From contig JBBRQC010000002.1 in the NCBI GenBank assembly GCA_038227135.1, forward strand, positions 1 to 64,000: a stretch of DNA of 64,000 nt, read 5' to 3'. Shown here one piece after another: positions 7,705 to 16,138 of the stretch (the stretch's first letter is position 1; the number at the start of each line of letters is the position of its first letter). A program made the position numbers and the translations under genes. The notes below the pieces were generated by a model. It saw nothing but the letters and a program-made list of their open reading frames with translations. It was not told where the DNA came from and did not search any database. The stretch comes from UBA4720 sp038227135 (GTDB lineage: Bacteria > Gemmatimonadota > Gemmatimonadetes > Gemmatimonadales > Gemmatimonadaceae).

Positions 7705-8139
7705 ATGAAGAAGACCATCGCTGTTATCGCTTTTCTGACTGTGCCAGCCCTGGCTTCTGCTCAGGCTGGGCTGAACAGGATTCAGTTCCTGGCGCTGCAG
7801 CAGGAGCTGAGGGATCAAGGATGCGGCGTTACGAACGTCGACGGACATTATGGACCGCAGACGCGTCGTGCGATCGCCACCTGCGCCAAGAAGTTCAATA
7901 CCGCGAACAATGCGTCGGCGGTCCTTGCGGCAATGAACATCGGCTTCGGCCCGAACGACACTCCACCAGCAGCGCCAGCGGGCGGAATGAGCTCGAACAT
8001 GGGTGGCGGCGGAATGTCATCGGAAGGGAAAGCTGAAGGCGAGAGCATGAAAACAGAACGCAAAGAACACGTCGCCGCGATGAAGACTACCCACAAGAAA
8101 ATGAAGAAAATGAAGGCCGCGGCCGACACAACGAAGTAG
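7705..8139 (+). CDS. Small secreted protein with peptidoglycan-binding-like domain
   Basis: 144 residues with a Sec signal peptide ('MKKTIAVIAFLTVPALASAQA', residues 1-21; quoted in part only as family evidence) and a good ribosome site (GGAGG, 7691-7695). Residues ~25-65 ('LQQELRDQGCG', 'DGHYGPQTRRAIATC') resemble a PG_binding_1 fold and contain two cysteines that could pair. The rest is Gly/Met/Ser-rich and then Lys-rich ('HKKMKKMKAAAD'), giving a basic tail. It would act in the periplasm or cell wall. The upstream gap holds an inverted pair CTGTAC/GTACAG (7633-7638, 7651-7656) of unknown meaning. Confidence 0.7.
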   Translation: MKKTIAVIAFLTVPALASAQAGLNRIQFLALQQELRDQGCGVTNVDGHYGPQTRRAIATCAKKFNTANNASAVLAAMNIGFGPNDTPPAAPAGGMSSNMGGGGMSSEGKAEGESMKTERKEHVAAMKTTHKKMKKMKAAADTTK

Positions 8140-8150
8140 CAGGTTTCGAG

Positions 8151-9251
8151 TCAGATACCGAAACTGAGCTGTAAACTGGGGACGAGCGCACCAAGCGCCT
8201 CGTCCCCTTCTTCGTCCTCGTAGCTTCTCGACCACCCGCGAACGCCGTACTTAGAGCACAACTTCTCGAAAAAGCGGGCGAGGCCCTCCCTGTATTTCTC
8301 GCCCGCGTACGCGCTGTTCCCATAGGTGTTGCGGTACCGCTCTGCCAGGTGTGGAAACTCCTGCTCGATGAAGGGGAGATAGCGCTTTCTCGCCGCGGAC
8401 TTCAGCCTTACCGCGCACGCCCCGACGTAGGTCGCGCCGGCCTCGGACACGCGTTTCACCAGCGCGTCCAGATCCGAGGGGTTGTCGGTGATGCCCGGCA
8501 GCACCGGCATGCAGTTGATTCCGGCATCGATTCCCGCTTCACGCAGCCGCGCCAGCGCGCGCACTCTCGACTCGGGTGTTGGTGATCTTGGCTCGATCCG
8601 ACGCGCGAGCTCGCGGTCCAGGGTGATGAGCGAGATGTGAACGGACAGCTTGGAGTGGCGATTGATTCGCGAGAGCAGGTCGATGTCCCGCGTGATGAGC
8701 GGACTCTTCGTGATGACGCAAACGCTCAATCCGGGGTGGTCCGCCAGGACCTCGAGAATTCCCCGCGTGACGCGGAATCTTCTTTCGGCCGGCTGATAGG
8801 GGTCGGTCGCGGTTCCGATCACTATCGTCTCGCCCTTGAGCTTGAGGTGCTTGTCGCTGCCGAACCTGAGCGTGCGGCTCAGAACCTCGGGCGCATTCCG
8901 CTTGACGAAGATGTTGCGCTCGAAGGCGAGCCAGGGTGGAAGCTTGTTGTACGCCTCGCCGAGCTCGTTAGTCATTTTTTCGTCGGTCGCGGCGCGCTCC
9001 ATCACATAGCGGTGGGTGTACCGCGCATAGCAGTAAGCGCAGCCGAAGGCGCAACCGATGTACGGATTGATCGACCAGAATCCCATACCGGTCGTCTCCG
9101 GCCCGTTGAGGACACTTTTGGCGGGCGATGAGTAGTAGCGGATGTCCTTCTGCTCACCGATCACCGGGAGCTGGCGGGAGGTCCGATCGTACTCCGGGCC
9201 GAACAGACCTGCGTCTCTCGGCTTCATCTCCCGAATATAAACCGAAGCCAA
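8151..9251 (-). CDS. Radical SAM protein (SPL/Rv2578c-like)
   Basis: 366 residues. The [4Fe-4S]/SAM motif CxxxCxxC is 'CAFGCAYCYARYTH'. Further typical elements are 'IVIGTATDPYQPAERRF', 'VCVITKSPLITRDIDLL' and 'VHISLITLD'. This matches the widespread uncharacterised branch related to spore photoproduct lyase and annotated as PA0069/Rv2578c-like. The exact reaction is unknown; DNA-lesion repair has been suggested only by kinship. It is a single gene converging on the small secreted protein, with 11 bp between the stops. An internal ATG at residue 9 is a possible alternative start. Confidence 0.88.
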   Translation of the reverse strand: MASVYIREMKPRDAGLFGPEYDRTSRQLPVIGEQKDIRYYSSPAKSVLNGPETTGMGFWSINPYIGCAFGCAYCYARYTHRYVMERAATDEKMTNELGEAYNKLPPWLAFERNIFVKRNAPEVLSRTLRFGSDKHLKLKGETIVIGTATDPYQPAERRFRVTRGILEVLADHPGLSVCVITKSPLITRDIDLLSRINRHSKLSVHISLITLDRELARRIEPRSPTPESRVRALARLREAGIDAGINCMPVLPGITDNPSDLDALVKRVSEAGATYVGACAVRLKSAARKRYLPFIEQEFPHLAERYRNTYGNSAYAGEKYREGLARFFEKLCSKYGVRGWSRSYEDEEGDEALGALVPSLQLSFGI

Positions 9252-9330
9252 TCAGGAGTCTAGATAAACGAACGCCCTTGAACACCCACTGGGTGAAACT
9301 GAATCTCGGACCTGAAATCGGATACCGCTG

Positions 9331-9930
9331 CTAGAAAGAAAGCCCAACTGCGCCACCATCCCCCGCCGTTCTCACGAAAAAGTGGCTGTAGTGTGGGTTT
9401 CGCGAGACGCGCCACGCCTGGATCGCCGAGATTCCTCCGAAAATCATAGACACCCGTGTCCTTGAAAGACAGGACGTGTTCGCCATGTAGGTGACGTCGC
9501 TCACCGATGCATTGCGACCAAGCGTAATGTAAAAAAGAGTGGTGCCGATCCCGCCGGCTAGAATTCCTCGCTCGAACGCGCTTCCGCCCGAATGCGGGAT
9601 ATCCAGGATTGCTTCGTTCAACGGGGCTTGGGTCGTCAGTCCTGCCGCGGAAAAAAGAAACTGCTTGTGTGGATGAAGGCGGGTGTCGATTCCGGAATAG
9701 ACCATCGGCCTGCGGTGGTCGAAACCGAAGCGCGGGTGAGCTCCGACCGCGTACGACATCAGTACGTGGCCCGTCTCATTGGGCGAGGAGGCTGCTCGCG
9801 AATCCCAGGGCGAGGAGGCGCCAGTACGCATCCGTGTGCACGGGCGGCGATGCCTGCGCTCGCGAAAGTTCGGGGAAGCCGAGCCCCAGCAACGAGTGAG
9901 GCCGGTGAGGATTGCGCGGGAAAGTCTCAA
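9331..9930 (-). pseudogene. HExxH-type membrane protein gene with two compensating frameshifts
   Basis: The minus-strand frame from about 9780 down to 9331 encodes 'ETGHVLMSYAVGAHPRFGF' and an Ala/Gly-rich membrane-like C-terminus. Immediately upstream, the sensible protein ('LLGLGFPELSRAQASPP', 'DAYWRLLALGFASSLLA') is in another frame that stops at TGA. Dropping one T near 9779-9780 joins them as 'LLAHETGHVLM', restoring an HExxH motif. Upstream again, the signal-peptide-like start 'RLSRAILTGLT' (TTG at 9930) is back in the first frame, so a second indel near 9894 is implied. The open frame is intact overall, but ~37 residues are scrambled. It is a decayed gene or a sequence error. Confidence 0.6.
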
Positions 9931-9966
9931 ATTTGCTATGTTCTTCGGCAATGACCTGCTCGGAGC

Positions 9967-10269
9967 ATGCAACTGATGGCTGAGCGTCTATCGGACATTG
10001 CGATTCAGCGCGAGCTCGGAAACCTTCCGGGCTGGAGCCGCCGCGGCGACGTGATCACGAAGACTTTTCAATTCCGGAGCTTTCTTTCCGGAATAGGTTT
10101 CGTGTCGGCGATAGCCAAGGCAGCCGAAGCCGCCGATCACCACCCCGACATCGACATCCGCTACACCAAAATCGTCTGCACGCTGAGCACTCATTCCGCC
10201 GGCGGCATCACGCAGAAGGACCTCGACATGGCGAAGCAGATCGACAAGGCGCAAGAGGCGGCCGGCTAG
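9967..10269 (+). CDS. phhB: Pterin-4a-carbinolamine dehydratase
   Basis: 100 residues (about 97 from the second ATG, 9976), the usual size for this enzyme. It dehydrates 4a-hydroxytetrahydrobiopterin, recycling the cofactor of aromatic amino acid hydroxylases, and can act on molybdopterin-like pterins. The family motif 'AADHHPDIDIRY' with the catalytic histidines is intact, and 'LSTHSAGGITQKDLDMAKQID' is the typical C-terminus. No phenylalanine hydroxylase is nearby, so the substrate in this organism is inferred. The stop overlaps the convergent Bax-inhibitor gene by 4 bp. Confidence 0.93.
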   Translation: MQLMAERLSDIAIQRELGNLPGWSRRGDVITKTFQFRSFLSGIGFVSAIAKAAEAADHHPDIDIRYTKIVCTLSTHSAGGITQKDLDMAKQIDKAQEAAG

Positions 10270-10937
10270 TTCCGCCTGTTCCCTGTCAGCCGAAGTATCG
10301 CCATGAACATGTTGAGCAGATCGAGGTAGATCTGCACCGCCGCGCCGACATACTCGTCGGGCCCGTAGAAATTGCGCAGGCGCCATGTGTCGAACACGAG
10401 TAGTCCGCTGAACAACAAGACGGAGACGGATGCGAGCCAGAGGCCGACGGCGGCGTTCTGGAAAAAGAAGTTCAGGAACATCGTTCCGATCAGCACCCAT
10501 AGTCCGACGATGAGAAAGCTTCCCCAGGCGCTGAAATCGCGGCGGCTGACGAACGCGTAGAGCGTGAGAACTCCGAACGCGCCGATCGTGAGGACTGCTG
10601 CCTGCGGTATCACGCCCGGCTGCGTCCGCCCATAGTAGTAGAGCGCCGGCGAAATCATGACGCCCATTACGAGGTTGAAGAGAAATACCAGCCCGATGTT
10701 CATGGGGAACTCGGCTTTCTTCCTCGTCGCGAGCAGCAGCGGCGCCAGAGCGCAAATAAAAGCGATGAAGGGATGCCGAGCGACGGATACCATCAGCTGC
10801 GGCTGGGACAAACCAAACGATGCGCCCACCATCGTCACGAGGACGCTGACCAGAACCAGAGAGTACGTGCGGCGAACGAGAGTCGCTCTTTCCTCTCCAG
10901 TGCGGATTAGAGTTCCCGTCTGATATGACACACCCAT
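10266..10937 (-). CDS. Bax inhibitor-1/YccA family membrane protein
   Basis: 223 residues with about seven hydrophobic helices and the family C-terminus 'VFDTWRLRNFYGPDEYVGAAVQIYLDLLNMF', here given by its key residues Asp (di-aspartyl pH sensor) and Tyr. The BI-1/YbhL/YetJ family forms pH-sensitive Ca2+ leak channels or modulates FtsH proteolysis (established for other members). It stands alone on the minus strand, between the HAD phosphatase upstream and the convergent pterin dehydratase. Confidence 0.9.
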   Translation of the reverse strand: MGVSYQTGTLIRTGEERATLVRRTYSLVLVSVLVTMVGASFGLSQPQLMVSVARHPFIAFICALAPLLLATRKKAEFPMNIGLVFLFNLVMGVMISPALYYYGRTQPGVIPQAAVLTIGAFGVLTLYAFVSRRDFSAWGSFLIVGLWVLIGTMFLNFFFQNAAVGLWLASVSVLLFSGLLVFDTWRLRNFYGPDEYVGAAVQIYLDLLNMFMAILRLTGNRRN

Positions 10938-10976
10938 TTTGACTAACTCCTAAGAAGTTCGAACGTGCGGAATATA

Positions 10977-11648
10977 TTACCCCGCATTTTTGGTAGCGAT
11001 TCGGTCGAGCAGGGCGGGCAGGCCCTTGATATCGTCGAGAAAATAGGTCGGATGGTACGGCTCCATCTGATCGCGCCTGAAGGGGCCCCACAGCGCTGCA
11101 ATCGTTATTACACCGGCGTCATTGCCCGATTGGATGTCGTGCGGTGAATCGCCGACGAAGACCGCCTCGTCGGCCTTGTACTCCAGTTTTTCGAGCGCCG
11201 CGCGGACGGGATAAGGATCGGGTTTGTGGATGTGGACCGAGTCGTAGCCGATCGCGACTTCGATGTAGTCGTCGGCGCCGATGAACTTGAGGCCTCGCTC
11301 CATCATCATATTGCCCTTGCTCGTCACAACGCCCAACGGGTGCCCGCGTTGATAGAGGAGCGCGAGCGTGTCGATGACCCCCGTGTACTGGGCCATCAGC
11401 CGGTCGTGATTCTCCATCTGGAACGTGCGATAGCGATTCAGCAGGCGCTCCCGGTCTTCGTCCGACTCGACGTACGGAGTCAGCTGTTTCGGGAGCGGCG
11501 TCCCCAATCCCTGGATCCACTCGTCATCGGTCGGCTGCCTGGGTCGCCCGTGAAAAGTGTGTTTCATGGAGGCGAGCAGCAGCGCGATCGAGTCGATCAG
11601 CGTGCCATCGAGGTCGAAGAGGACAGCGAACGGGCGCGTTTCAGCCAT
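10977..11648 (-). CDS. HAD-superfamily phosphatase (phosphoglycolate/pyrophosphatase type)
   Basis: 223 residues from the ATG at 11646-11648. Motif I 'VLFDLDGTLIDS' carries the nucleophilic Asp; motif II is 'VVTSKG', motif III is the Lys in 'IHKPDPYPV', and motif IV is 'AVFVGDSPHD'. A helical cap lies between motifs I and II, as in Gph/PpaX. It hydrolyses a small phosphate ester or pyrophosphate; the substrate cannot be read from sequence. The start is chosen at the homology boundary; the frame continues open upstream across the divergent deoC start. It is divergently transcribed from deoC across about 100 bp. Confidence 0.9.
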   Translation of the reverse strand: MAETRPFAVLFDLDGTLIDSIALLLASMKHTFHGRPRQPTDDEWIQGLGTPLPKQLTPYVESDEDRERLLNRYRTFQMENHDRLMAQYTGVIDTLALLYQRGHPLGVVTSKGNMMMERGLKFIGADDYIEVAIGYDSVHIHKPDPYPVRAALEKLEYKADEAVFVGDSPHDIQSGNDAGVITIAALWGPFRRDQMEPYHPTYFLDDIKGLPALLDRIATKNAG

Positions 11649-11750
11649 ACCGCCAAAGTAACCGTTCGCGGCGCAGAGCCGGAATGGGGAGCTACGAGTT
11701 GGGCCAGCAATAGCAGCGTTGTAATGGGGGATACCCGGCGCGATATTAGA

Positions 11751-12698
11751 ATGATCATGCCCGCCACCACCGCCCCGCGTACGAGCTTCAACAAGCTGTT
11801 CGACGAGATTGGAACGGTCGATCAGGTTGGGATCGAGGAGCGGGTTGCCAAGTTCCAGACGCGGAGCATCAAGAAGGGCTCCAAGCTCTGGGGCCTCAGG
11901 ACCGCGGTCTCCATGGTGGATCTCACGACGCTCGAGGGCAAGGACACTCCGGGCAAAGTCGCATCGCTCTGCCAAAAAGCGCGTCGGCCGAGCTTCGATC
12001 CAGATGTGCCACCAGTCGCCGCCGTTTGCATCTACCCCTTTCTGGTAAGGCACGCCGCCCGTTGGCTGGCCGATACGGCGATCAAGGTTGCATCGGTCGC
12101 GACGGCGTTTCCGTCGGGACAGAGTCCGCTGGCGCTGCGTCTCGAGGAAGTGAAGACCGCCGTTTCCGACGGAGCGGACGAGATCGACATGGTGATCAAC
12201 CGCGGACTCTTCCTCGCCGGAGAATTCAATGCGGTGCAGGACGAGATCAGCGCCGTGGTCGACGCCTGCGGGGACGCGCAGCTAAAAGTCATCCTCGAAG
12301 TGAGCGAGCTCGACACGTACGACAACATCCGCGCTGCATCTTTTCTGGCGATGCGGGTGATTCGTCCGGGCGATTTCATCAAGACGAGCACTGGCAAGGC
12401 TTCGGGCAGCGCCACGCTCGCCAATACACAGGTGATGATCGAAGCAATCCGCGATTTTTATCTGGCGACGGGAATCGCGATCGGCATGAAGCCCGCGGGC
12501 GGAATCAGGACGGCGAAGCAGGCGCTGCATTACCTCGTCGCGGTAAAAGAAACTCTGGGCGACGCGTGGCTGAATTCGACGCGCTATCGCTTCGGCGCGA
12601 GCTCGCTGCTCAATGACCTGCTGAGGCAGATCGAAAAGGAAAAGACGGGCGCGTACCAGGCGCCGTACTACTTCACCGAGTCGGCGGAGAGCTACTGA
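11751..12698 (+). CDS. deoC: Deoxyribose-phosphate aldolase
   Basis: 315 residues from the ATG at 11751 (a second ATG follows at 11757). DeoC cleaves 2-deoxyribose-5-phosphate to glyceraldehyde-3-phosphate and acetaldehyde. The Schiff-base lysine lies in 'FIKTSTGKAS', and 'DEIDMVINRG' and 'MKPAGGIRT' (second catalytic Lys) are intact. The ~60-residue N-terminal extension marks it as the longer DERA type rather than the short E. coli-like subset. The next gene begins 2 bp after its stop, so acetaldehyde could be passed to the following dehydrogenase (inference). Confidence 0.95.
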   Translation: MIMPATTAPRTSFNKLFDEIGTVDQVGIEERVAKFQTRSIKKGSKLWGLRTAVSMVDLTTLEGKDTPGKVASLCQKARRPSFDPDVPPVAAVCIYPFLVRHAARWLADTAIKVASVATAFPSGQSPLALRLEEVKTAVSDGADEIDMVINRGLFLAGEFNAVQDEISAVVDACGDAQLKVILEVSELDTYDNIRAASFLAMRVIRPGDFIKTSTGKASGSATLANTQVMIEAIRDFYLATGIAIGMKPAGGIRTAKQALHYLVAVKETLGDAWLNSTRYRFGASSLLNDLLRQIEKEKTGAYQAPYYFTESAESY

Positions 12699-12699
12699 G

Positions 12700-14202
12700 A
12701 TGACAACGCCCAGGACGATCGCCCGACCATCGGCGGTTGGCGGCTCCGTTCCCCAGTTGATTTTCGGGGATCTGTGGGAGTACGATCCCGCCCCGGAGAC
12801 GGCCGATCCCAAGCTCAAGCCGAAATACGATCTCTTTATCGGCGGCAAGTTCGTCGCTCCGAAAACCGGCAAGTACTTTGAGTCAGTCAATCCGGCCACG
12901 GAAGAAGTTCTGGCCGAGATCGCGCTTGCGGCCCCAGCGGACGTAGACGCAGCCTTTCACGCCGCTCAGAAGGCGTTCACTCCCTGGAGCAAGCTGCCCG
13001 GAGTCGAGCGTGGAAAGTATCTGTATCGCATCGCGCGACTCATCCAGGACCGCGCGCGCGAGTTCGCTGTCGCCGAGACGATGGATGGCGGCAAGCCGAT
13101 CAAGGAATCGCGCGACTTCGACGTCCCGATGGCAGCCGCGCACTTTTTCTACCACGCCGGCTGGGCCGACAAGCTCGAGTACGCGATGCCGGGCGTCACC
13201 GTAGTTCCACTCGGCGTCGTAGGTCAGGTGATACCGTGGAATTTCCCGCTGCTCATGCTCGCGTGGAAAATCGCGCCGGCCTTGGCAATGGGAAACACGG
13301 TGGTGCTCAAGCCGGCGGAGACGACTTCGATCACCGCGTTGAAATTCGCGGAGCTATTGCTCGAAGCGGAGTTGCCGCCCGGCGTCGTCAACTTCGTCTG
13401 CGGTGCGGGCGAGACAGGCGCGGCCGTCGTCGGACATCCCACCGCCGCCAAAATTGCCTTCACCGGCTCGACGGAGGTTGGCAAGCTGATCATGCGTCAG
13501 CTCGCCGGCACGGACAAGAAGCTCACGCTGGAGCTGGGGGGAAAGGCCGCCAACATCGTTTTCGACGATTCTCCAATCGATCAGGCGGTCGAAGGCGTCG
13601 TCAACGGCATCTTCTTCAATCAGGGCCACGTCTGCTGCGCTGGCAGCAGGTTGCTGGTGCAGGAATCGATAGCGGAGATGTTCGTGTCGAAGCTGAAGAA
13701 CCGCATCGATGTTCTTCGGGTGGGCAATCCGCTCGACAAGAACACGGACGTAGGCGCGATCAACTCGAAGGCGCAGCTCGACACGATCTGCGAGCTGGTC
13801 GATTCCGGTGTGACCGCCGGAGCTGAGATGTATCAGTCGGCAGCGTGTCGCCTGCCGACCAAGGGCTACTACTTCAAGCCAACGGTGTTCACGGGTGTGA
13901 CGCAGAGCCACCGCATCGCCCGTGAGGAAATCTTCGGACCGGTATTGAGCGTCCTCACCTTCCGCACGCTGGAGGAAGCCGTCGAGAAGGCGAACAACAC
14001 GATGTATGGGCTTTCCGCCGGCGTGTGGACGGACAAGGGCTCGCGGATTCTCAAGATGAGCACGCTGCTCAAGGCCGGCGTGGTGTGGGCGAACACCTTC
14101 AACAAGTTCGATCCGTCGTCGCCGTTCGGCGGCTACAAGGAATCGGGGTTCGGACGCGAAGGCGGACGGCAGGGTCTGATGGATTACGGGAAGGTGGTCT
14201 AG
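12700..14202 (+). CDS. NAD(P)-dependent aldehyde dehydrogenase, catalytic (ALDH16 N-half-like)
   Basis: 500 residues. The catalytic machinery is present: the general base Glu278 in 'LELGGK', the Cys in 'NQGHVCCAGSR' (Cys312 by alignment with the ALDH consensus), the substrate/cofactor Asn in 'IPWNFPLLML', and the Rossmann 'FTGSTEVGK'. A ~45-residue N-terminal leader precedes the usual 'LFIGGKFV' start. It oxidises an aldehyde to the acid; as the gene sits 2 bp behind deoC, acetaldehyde from deoxyribose is a candidate substrate. A second, shortened ALDH gene follows after 2 bp. Confidence 0.95.
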   Translation: MTTPRTIARPSAVGGSVPQLIFGDLWEYDPAPETADPKLKPKYDLFIGGKFVAPKTGKYFESVNPATEEVLAEIALAAPADVDAAFHAAQKAFTPWSKLPGVERGKYLYRIARLIQDRAREFAVAETMDGGKPIKESRDFDVPMAAAHFFYHAGWADKLEYAMPGVTVVPLGVVGQVIPWNFPLLMLAWKIAPALAMGNTVVLKPAETTSITALKFAELLLEAELPPGVVNFVCGAGETGAAVVGHPTAAKIAFTGSTEVGKLIMRQLAGTDKKLTLELGGKAANIVFDDSPIDQAVEGVVNGIFFNQGHVCCAGSRLLVQESIAEMFVSKLKNRIDVLRVGNPLDKNTDVGAINSKAQLDTICELVDSGVTAGAEMYQSAACRLPTKGYYFKPTVFTGVTQSHRIAREEIFGPVLSVLTFRTLEEAVEKANNTMYGLSAGVWTDKGSRILKMSTLLKAGVVWANTFNKFDPSSPFGGYKESGFGREGGRQGLMDYGKVV

Positions 14203-14204
14203 CC

Positions 14205-15107
14205 ATGGCGCGGCTTCCCGTAACGAAGACGCCCAAGGTGTACGTCGGGGGGCAATTCATCCGCTCCGAGAGCGGACGCGTTTTCCCGATTCGGAAAAAA
14301 ACAACGAGTAAGGGTGATGCCGCCTTGAAAGGTCATGTCGCGCTGCTGGGAAATGTCCCGCAGTGCACGCGCAAGGATTTGCGCAATGCCGTGGAAGCCG
14401 CGGCGAAGGCCGGCCCCGACTGGGCGCATCGCACGCCGTACAACCGCGGTCAGATCATCTATCGTCTGGCTGAGATGCTGGAGTCGAGAAGCGACGAGAT
14501 GGCCGAGGCGCTGGTGATCTCGGGTGCGTCGCCCAAGGCTGCCGCGGCGAAGGAAGTGATCGCGACCGTCGACCGCCTCATCTACTACGCCGGCTGGTCC
14601 GACAAATACGAGCAGGTGCTCGGCAATACCAATCCGGTTGCCGGACCGTTTTTCAACTTCACGGTTGCGGAGCCGATGGGAATCGTCGGCATCATCGCCG
14701 ATGATTCGGCTCCGCTGCTGGGTCTGCTGAGTCAGATTGCCCCGGTCATCGTCGCCGGCAACACCTGCGTGTGTCTCGCGTCGCAGGAGTTTCCCTATCC
14801 GGCGATCGTGCTCGGTGAGCTGCTGGCTGTGTCCGATTTGCCGGGCGGAGTGGTGAACATTCTCACCGGTTTCAGAAAGGAGCTCGTTCCCACGTTCGCG
14901 ACGCACACGCACATACGCGGCCTGAATGCGATCGTGAATCAGGAAGAGAAGAAGCAGCTGCAGCTGGGTGCGGCGGAAAGCATCAAGCGCGTCCGCGCGC
15001 GAAAGCGCGACGACGCGATCGACTGGGCCGATGATCAGTCGCAGAGCGTCTACGAGATTCGCGACTTCATCGAGTTCAAGACTACCTGGCATCCGATCGG
15101 GGCCTGA
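14205..15107 (+). CDS. Non-catalytic aldehyde dehydrogenase-like protein (ALDH16 C-half-like)
   Basis: 300 residues from the ATG at 14205. It aligns with the N-terminal cofactor-binding part of ALDHs ('KVYVGGQFIRSESGR', 'AEPMGIVGIIADDSAPLLGL', 'DLPGGVVNILTG') but ends before the catalytic domain: there is no ELGGK or GQxCxA motif. It is not simply truncated by a stop, because the C-terminus has its own Arg/Asp-rich ending. Length and content match the second, inactive domain of ALDH16A1, whose two domains are ~500 and ~300 residues. A scaffold or oligomerisation subunit for the preceding enzyme is the best guess (inference). Confidence 0.85.
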   Translation: MARLPVTKTPKVYVGGQFIRSESGRVFPIRKKTTSKGDAALKGHVALLGNVPQCTRKDLRNAVEAAAKAGPDWAHRTPYNRGQIIYRLAEMLESRSDEMAEALVISGASPKAAAAKEVIATVDRLIYYAGWSDKYEQVLGNTNPVAGPFFNFTVAEPMGIVGIIADDSAPLLGLLSQIAPVIVAGNTCVCLASQEFPYPAIVLGELLAVSDLPGGVVNILTGFRKELVPTFATHTHIRGLNAIVNQEEKKQLQLGAAESIKRVRARKRDDAIDWADDQSQSVYEIRDFIEFKTTWHPIGA

Positions 15108-16138
15108 TGGTCTCAACGCAGCAGCAGAACGCGATCGAGATGCGTGCCCTAGGCAAGGTCTACAAAGGAACGGGAAAGGCCAAGCGGGCGGGTAACGCTC
15201 CCTCCGGAATGCGATTCGGGCCTGGCTCGCCGGTCGCGTCCGCGCACGATGTCGTGGCGCTCGAGTCGCTGGACCTGGACATCCGCGTCGGCGAATTCTT
15301 CGGGCTGCTCGGTCCGAACGGCGCCGGCAAGACGACCGCGATCGGAATTCTCACCACGCGCGTGCGCCCGACATCGGGGAAAGCGATCGTCGCCGGCGCG
15401 GACGTCATGGAGGATTCTGTCCGCGTTCGCCAGATGATCGGCGTCGTACCGCAGCGGCCGAACGCCGACCTGAGCCTCAACGTGCTGGAGAACCTCCAGT
15501 TTCACGCGGCGTATTTCGGCATTCCCTTCGATGTCGCTACGAAGCGCGCCTATGAGCTACTCGAGCGTCTCGGCTTGTCGGACAAGGCGTCAGCGAAAAT
15601 GGCGGAGATGTCGGGCGGTCAGCAGCAGCGGTTAATGATCGTGCGCGCGCTGATGCACGAGCCGCAAATCATCTTTCTCGACGAGCCGACCGTCGGGCTC
15701 GATCCGCAGGCGCGGCTCGGCCTGTGGGACATCCTTCGCGATCTGCACGATCGCGGGCGCACGATCGTGATGACGACGCACTACATGGACGAAGCAGACA
15801 GGCTGTGCGACCGCCTGGCGATCATCGATCGGGGCAAGCTGCTGGCGCTTGACTCGCCACGCGCGCTCAAGGCAAAGGCGCCGGGCGGTACGCTTCTCGA
15901 GCTCGTGCTCGACGGTGACGCTGTGCCTGCCGCGGAGCTCGCCGAGGCGATCAGTGGAATCAGCAAGGTGGAGGCTCAGGACGGAATCCTGCGCGCGCAC
16001 AGTGATCGTGGAGGCCAGGTCCTGCCAGCCCTGATCGAGATCGCGGAATCAACGGGACGCACCGTCACGGACATACACCTGCTGCAGCCTAGTCTCGAGA
16101 CGCTGTTCGTGTCGCTGACGGGACGGAAACTCGGGTGA
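15107..16138 (+). CDS. ABC-2 type transporter ATP-binding protein (DrrA-like)
   Basis: 343 residues. Walker A is 'GPNGAGKTTA', the Q-loop is 'VVPQRPNAD', the signature is 'MSGGQQQR', Walker B is 'IIFLDEPTVGLD' and the H-loop is 'MTTHYMDEAD'. A ~45-residue N-terminal extension precedes the ATPase fold, and a C-terminal regulatory stretch follows. It starts on the last base of the ALDH-like gene and overlaps the permease gene by 4 bp, so all five genes from deoC may form one transcript. It powers export by the next protein; the cargo is unknown. Confidence 0.95.
   Translation: MVSTQQQNAIEMRALGKVYKGTGKAKRAGNAPSGMRFGPGSPVASAHDVVALESLDLDIRVGEFFGLLGPNGAGKTTAIGILTTRVRPTSGKAIVAGADVMEDSVRVRQMIGVVPQRPNADLSLNVLENLQFHAAYFGIPFDVATKRAYELLERLGLSDKASAKMAEMSGGQQQRLMIVRALMHEPQIIFLDEPTVGLDPQARLGLWDILRDLHDRGRTIVMTTHYMDEADRLCDRLAIIDRGKLLALDSPRALKAKAPGGTLLELVLDGDAVPAAELAEAISGISKVEAQDGILRAHSDRGGQVLPALIEIAESTGRTVTDIHLLQPSLETLFVSLTGRKLG

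Noticed and set aside
14205..15107. Second ALDH gene as a simple pseudogene.
   Set aside because: It has a clean start, no internal stop, coding-like composition to its end, and the size of the inactive ALDH16 domain.
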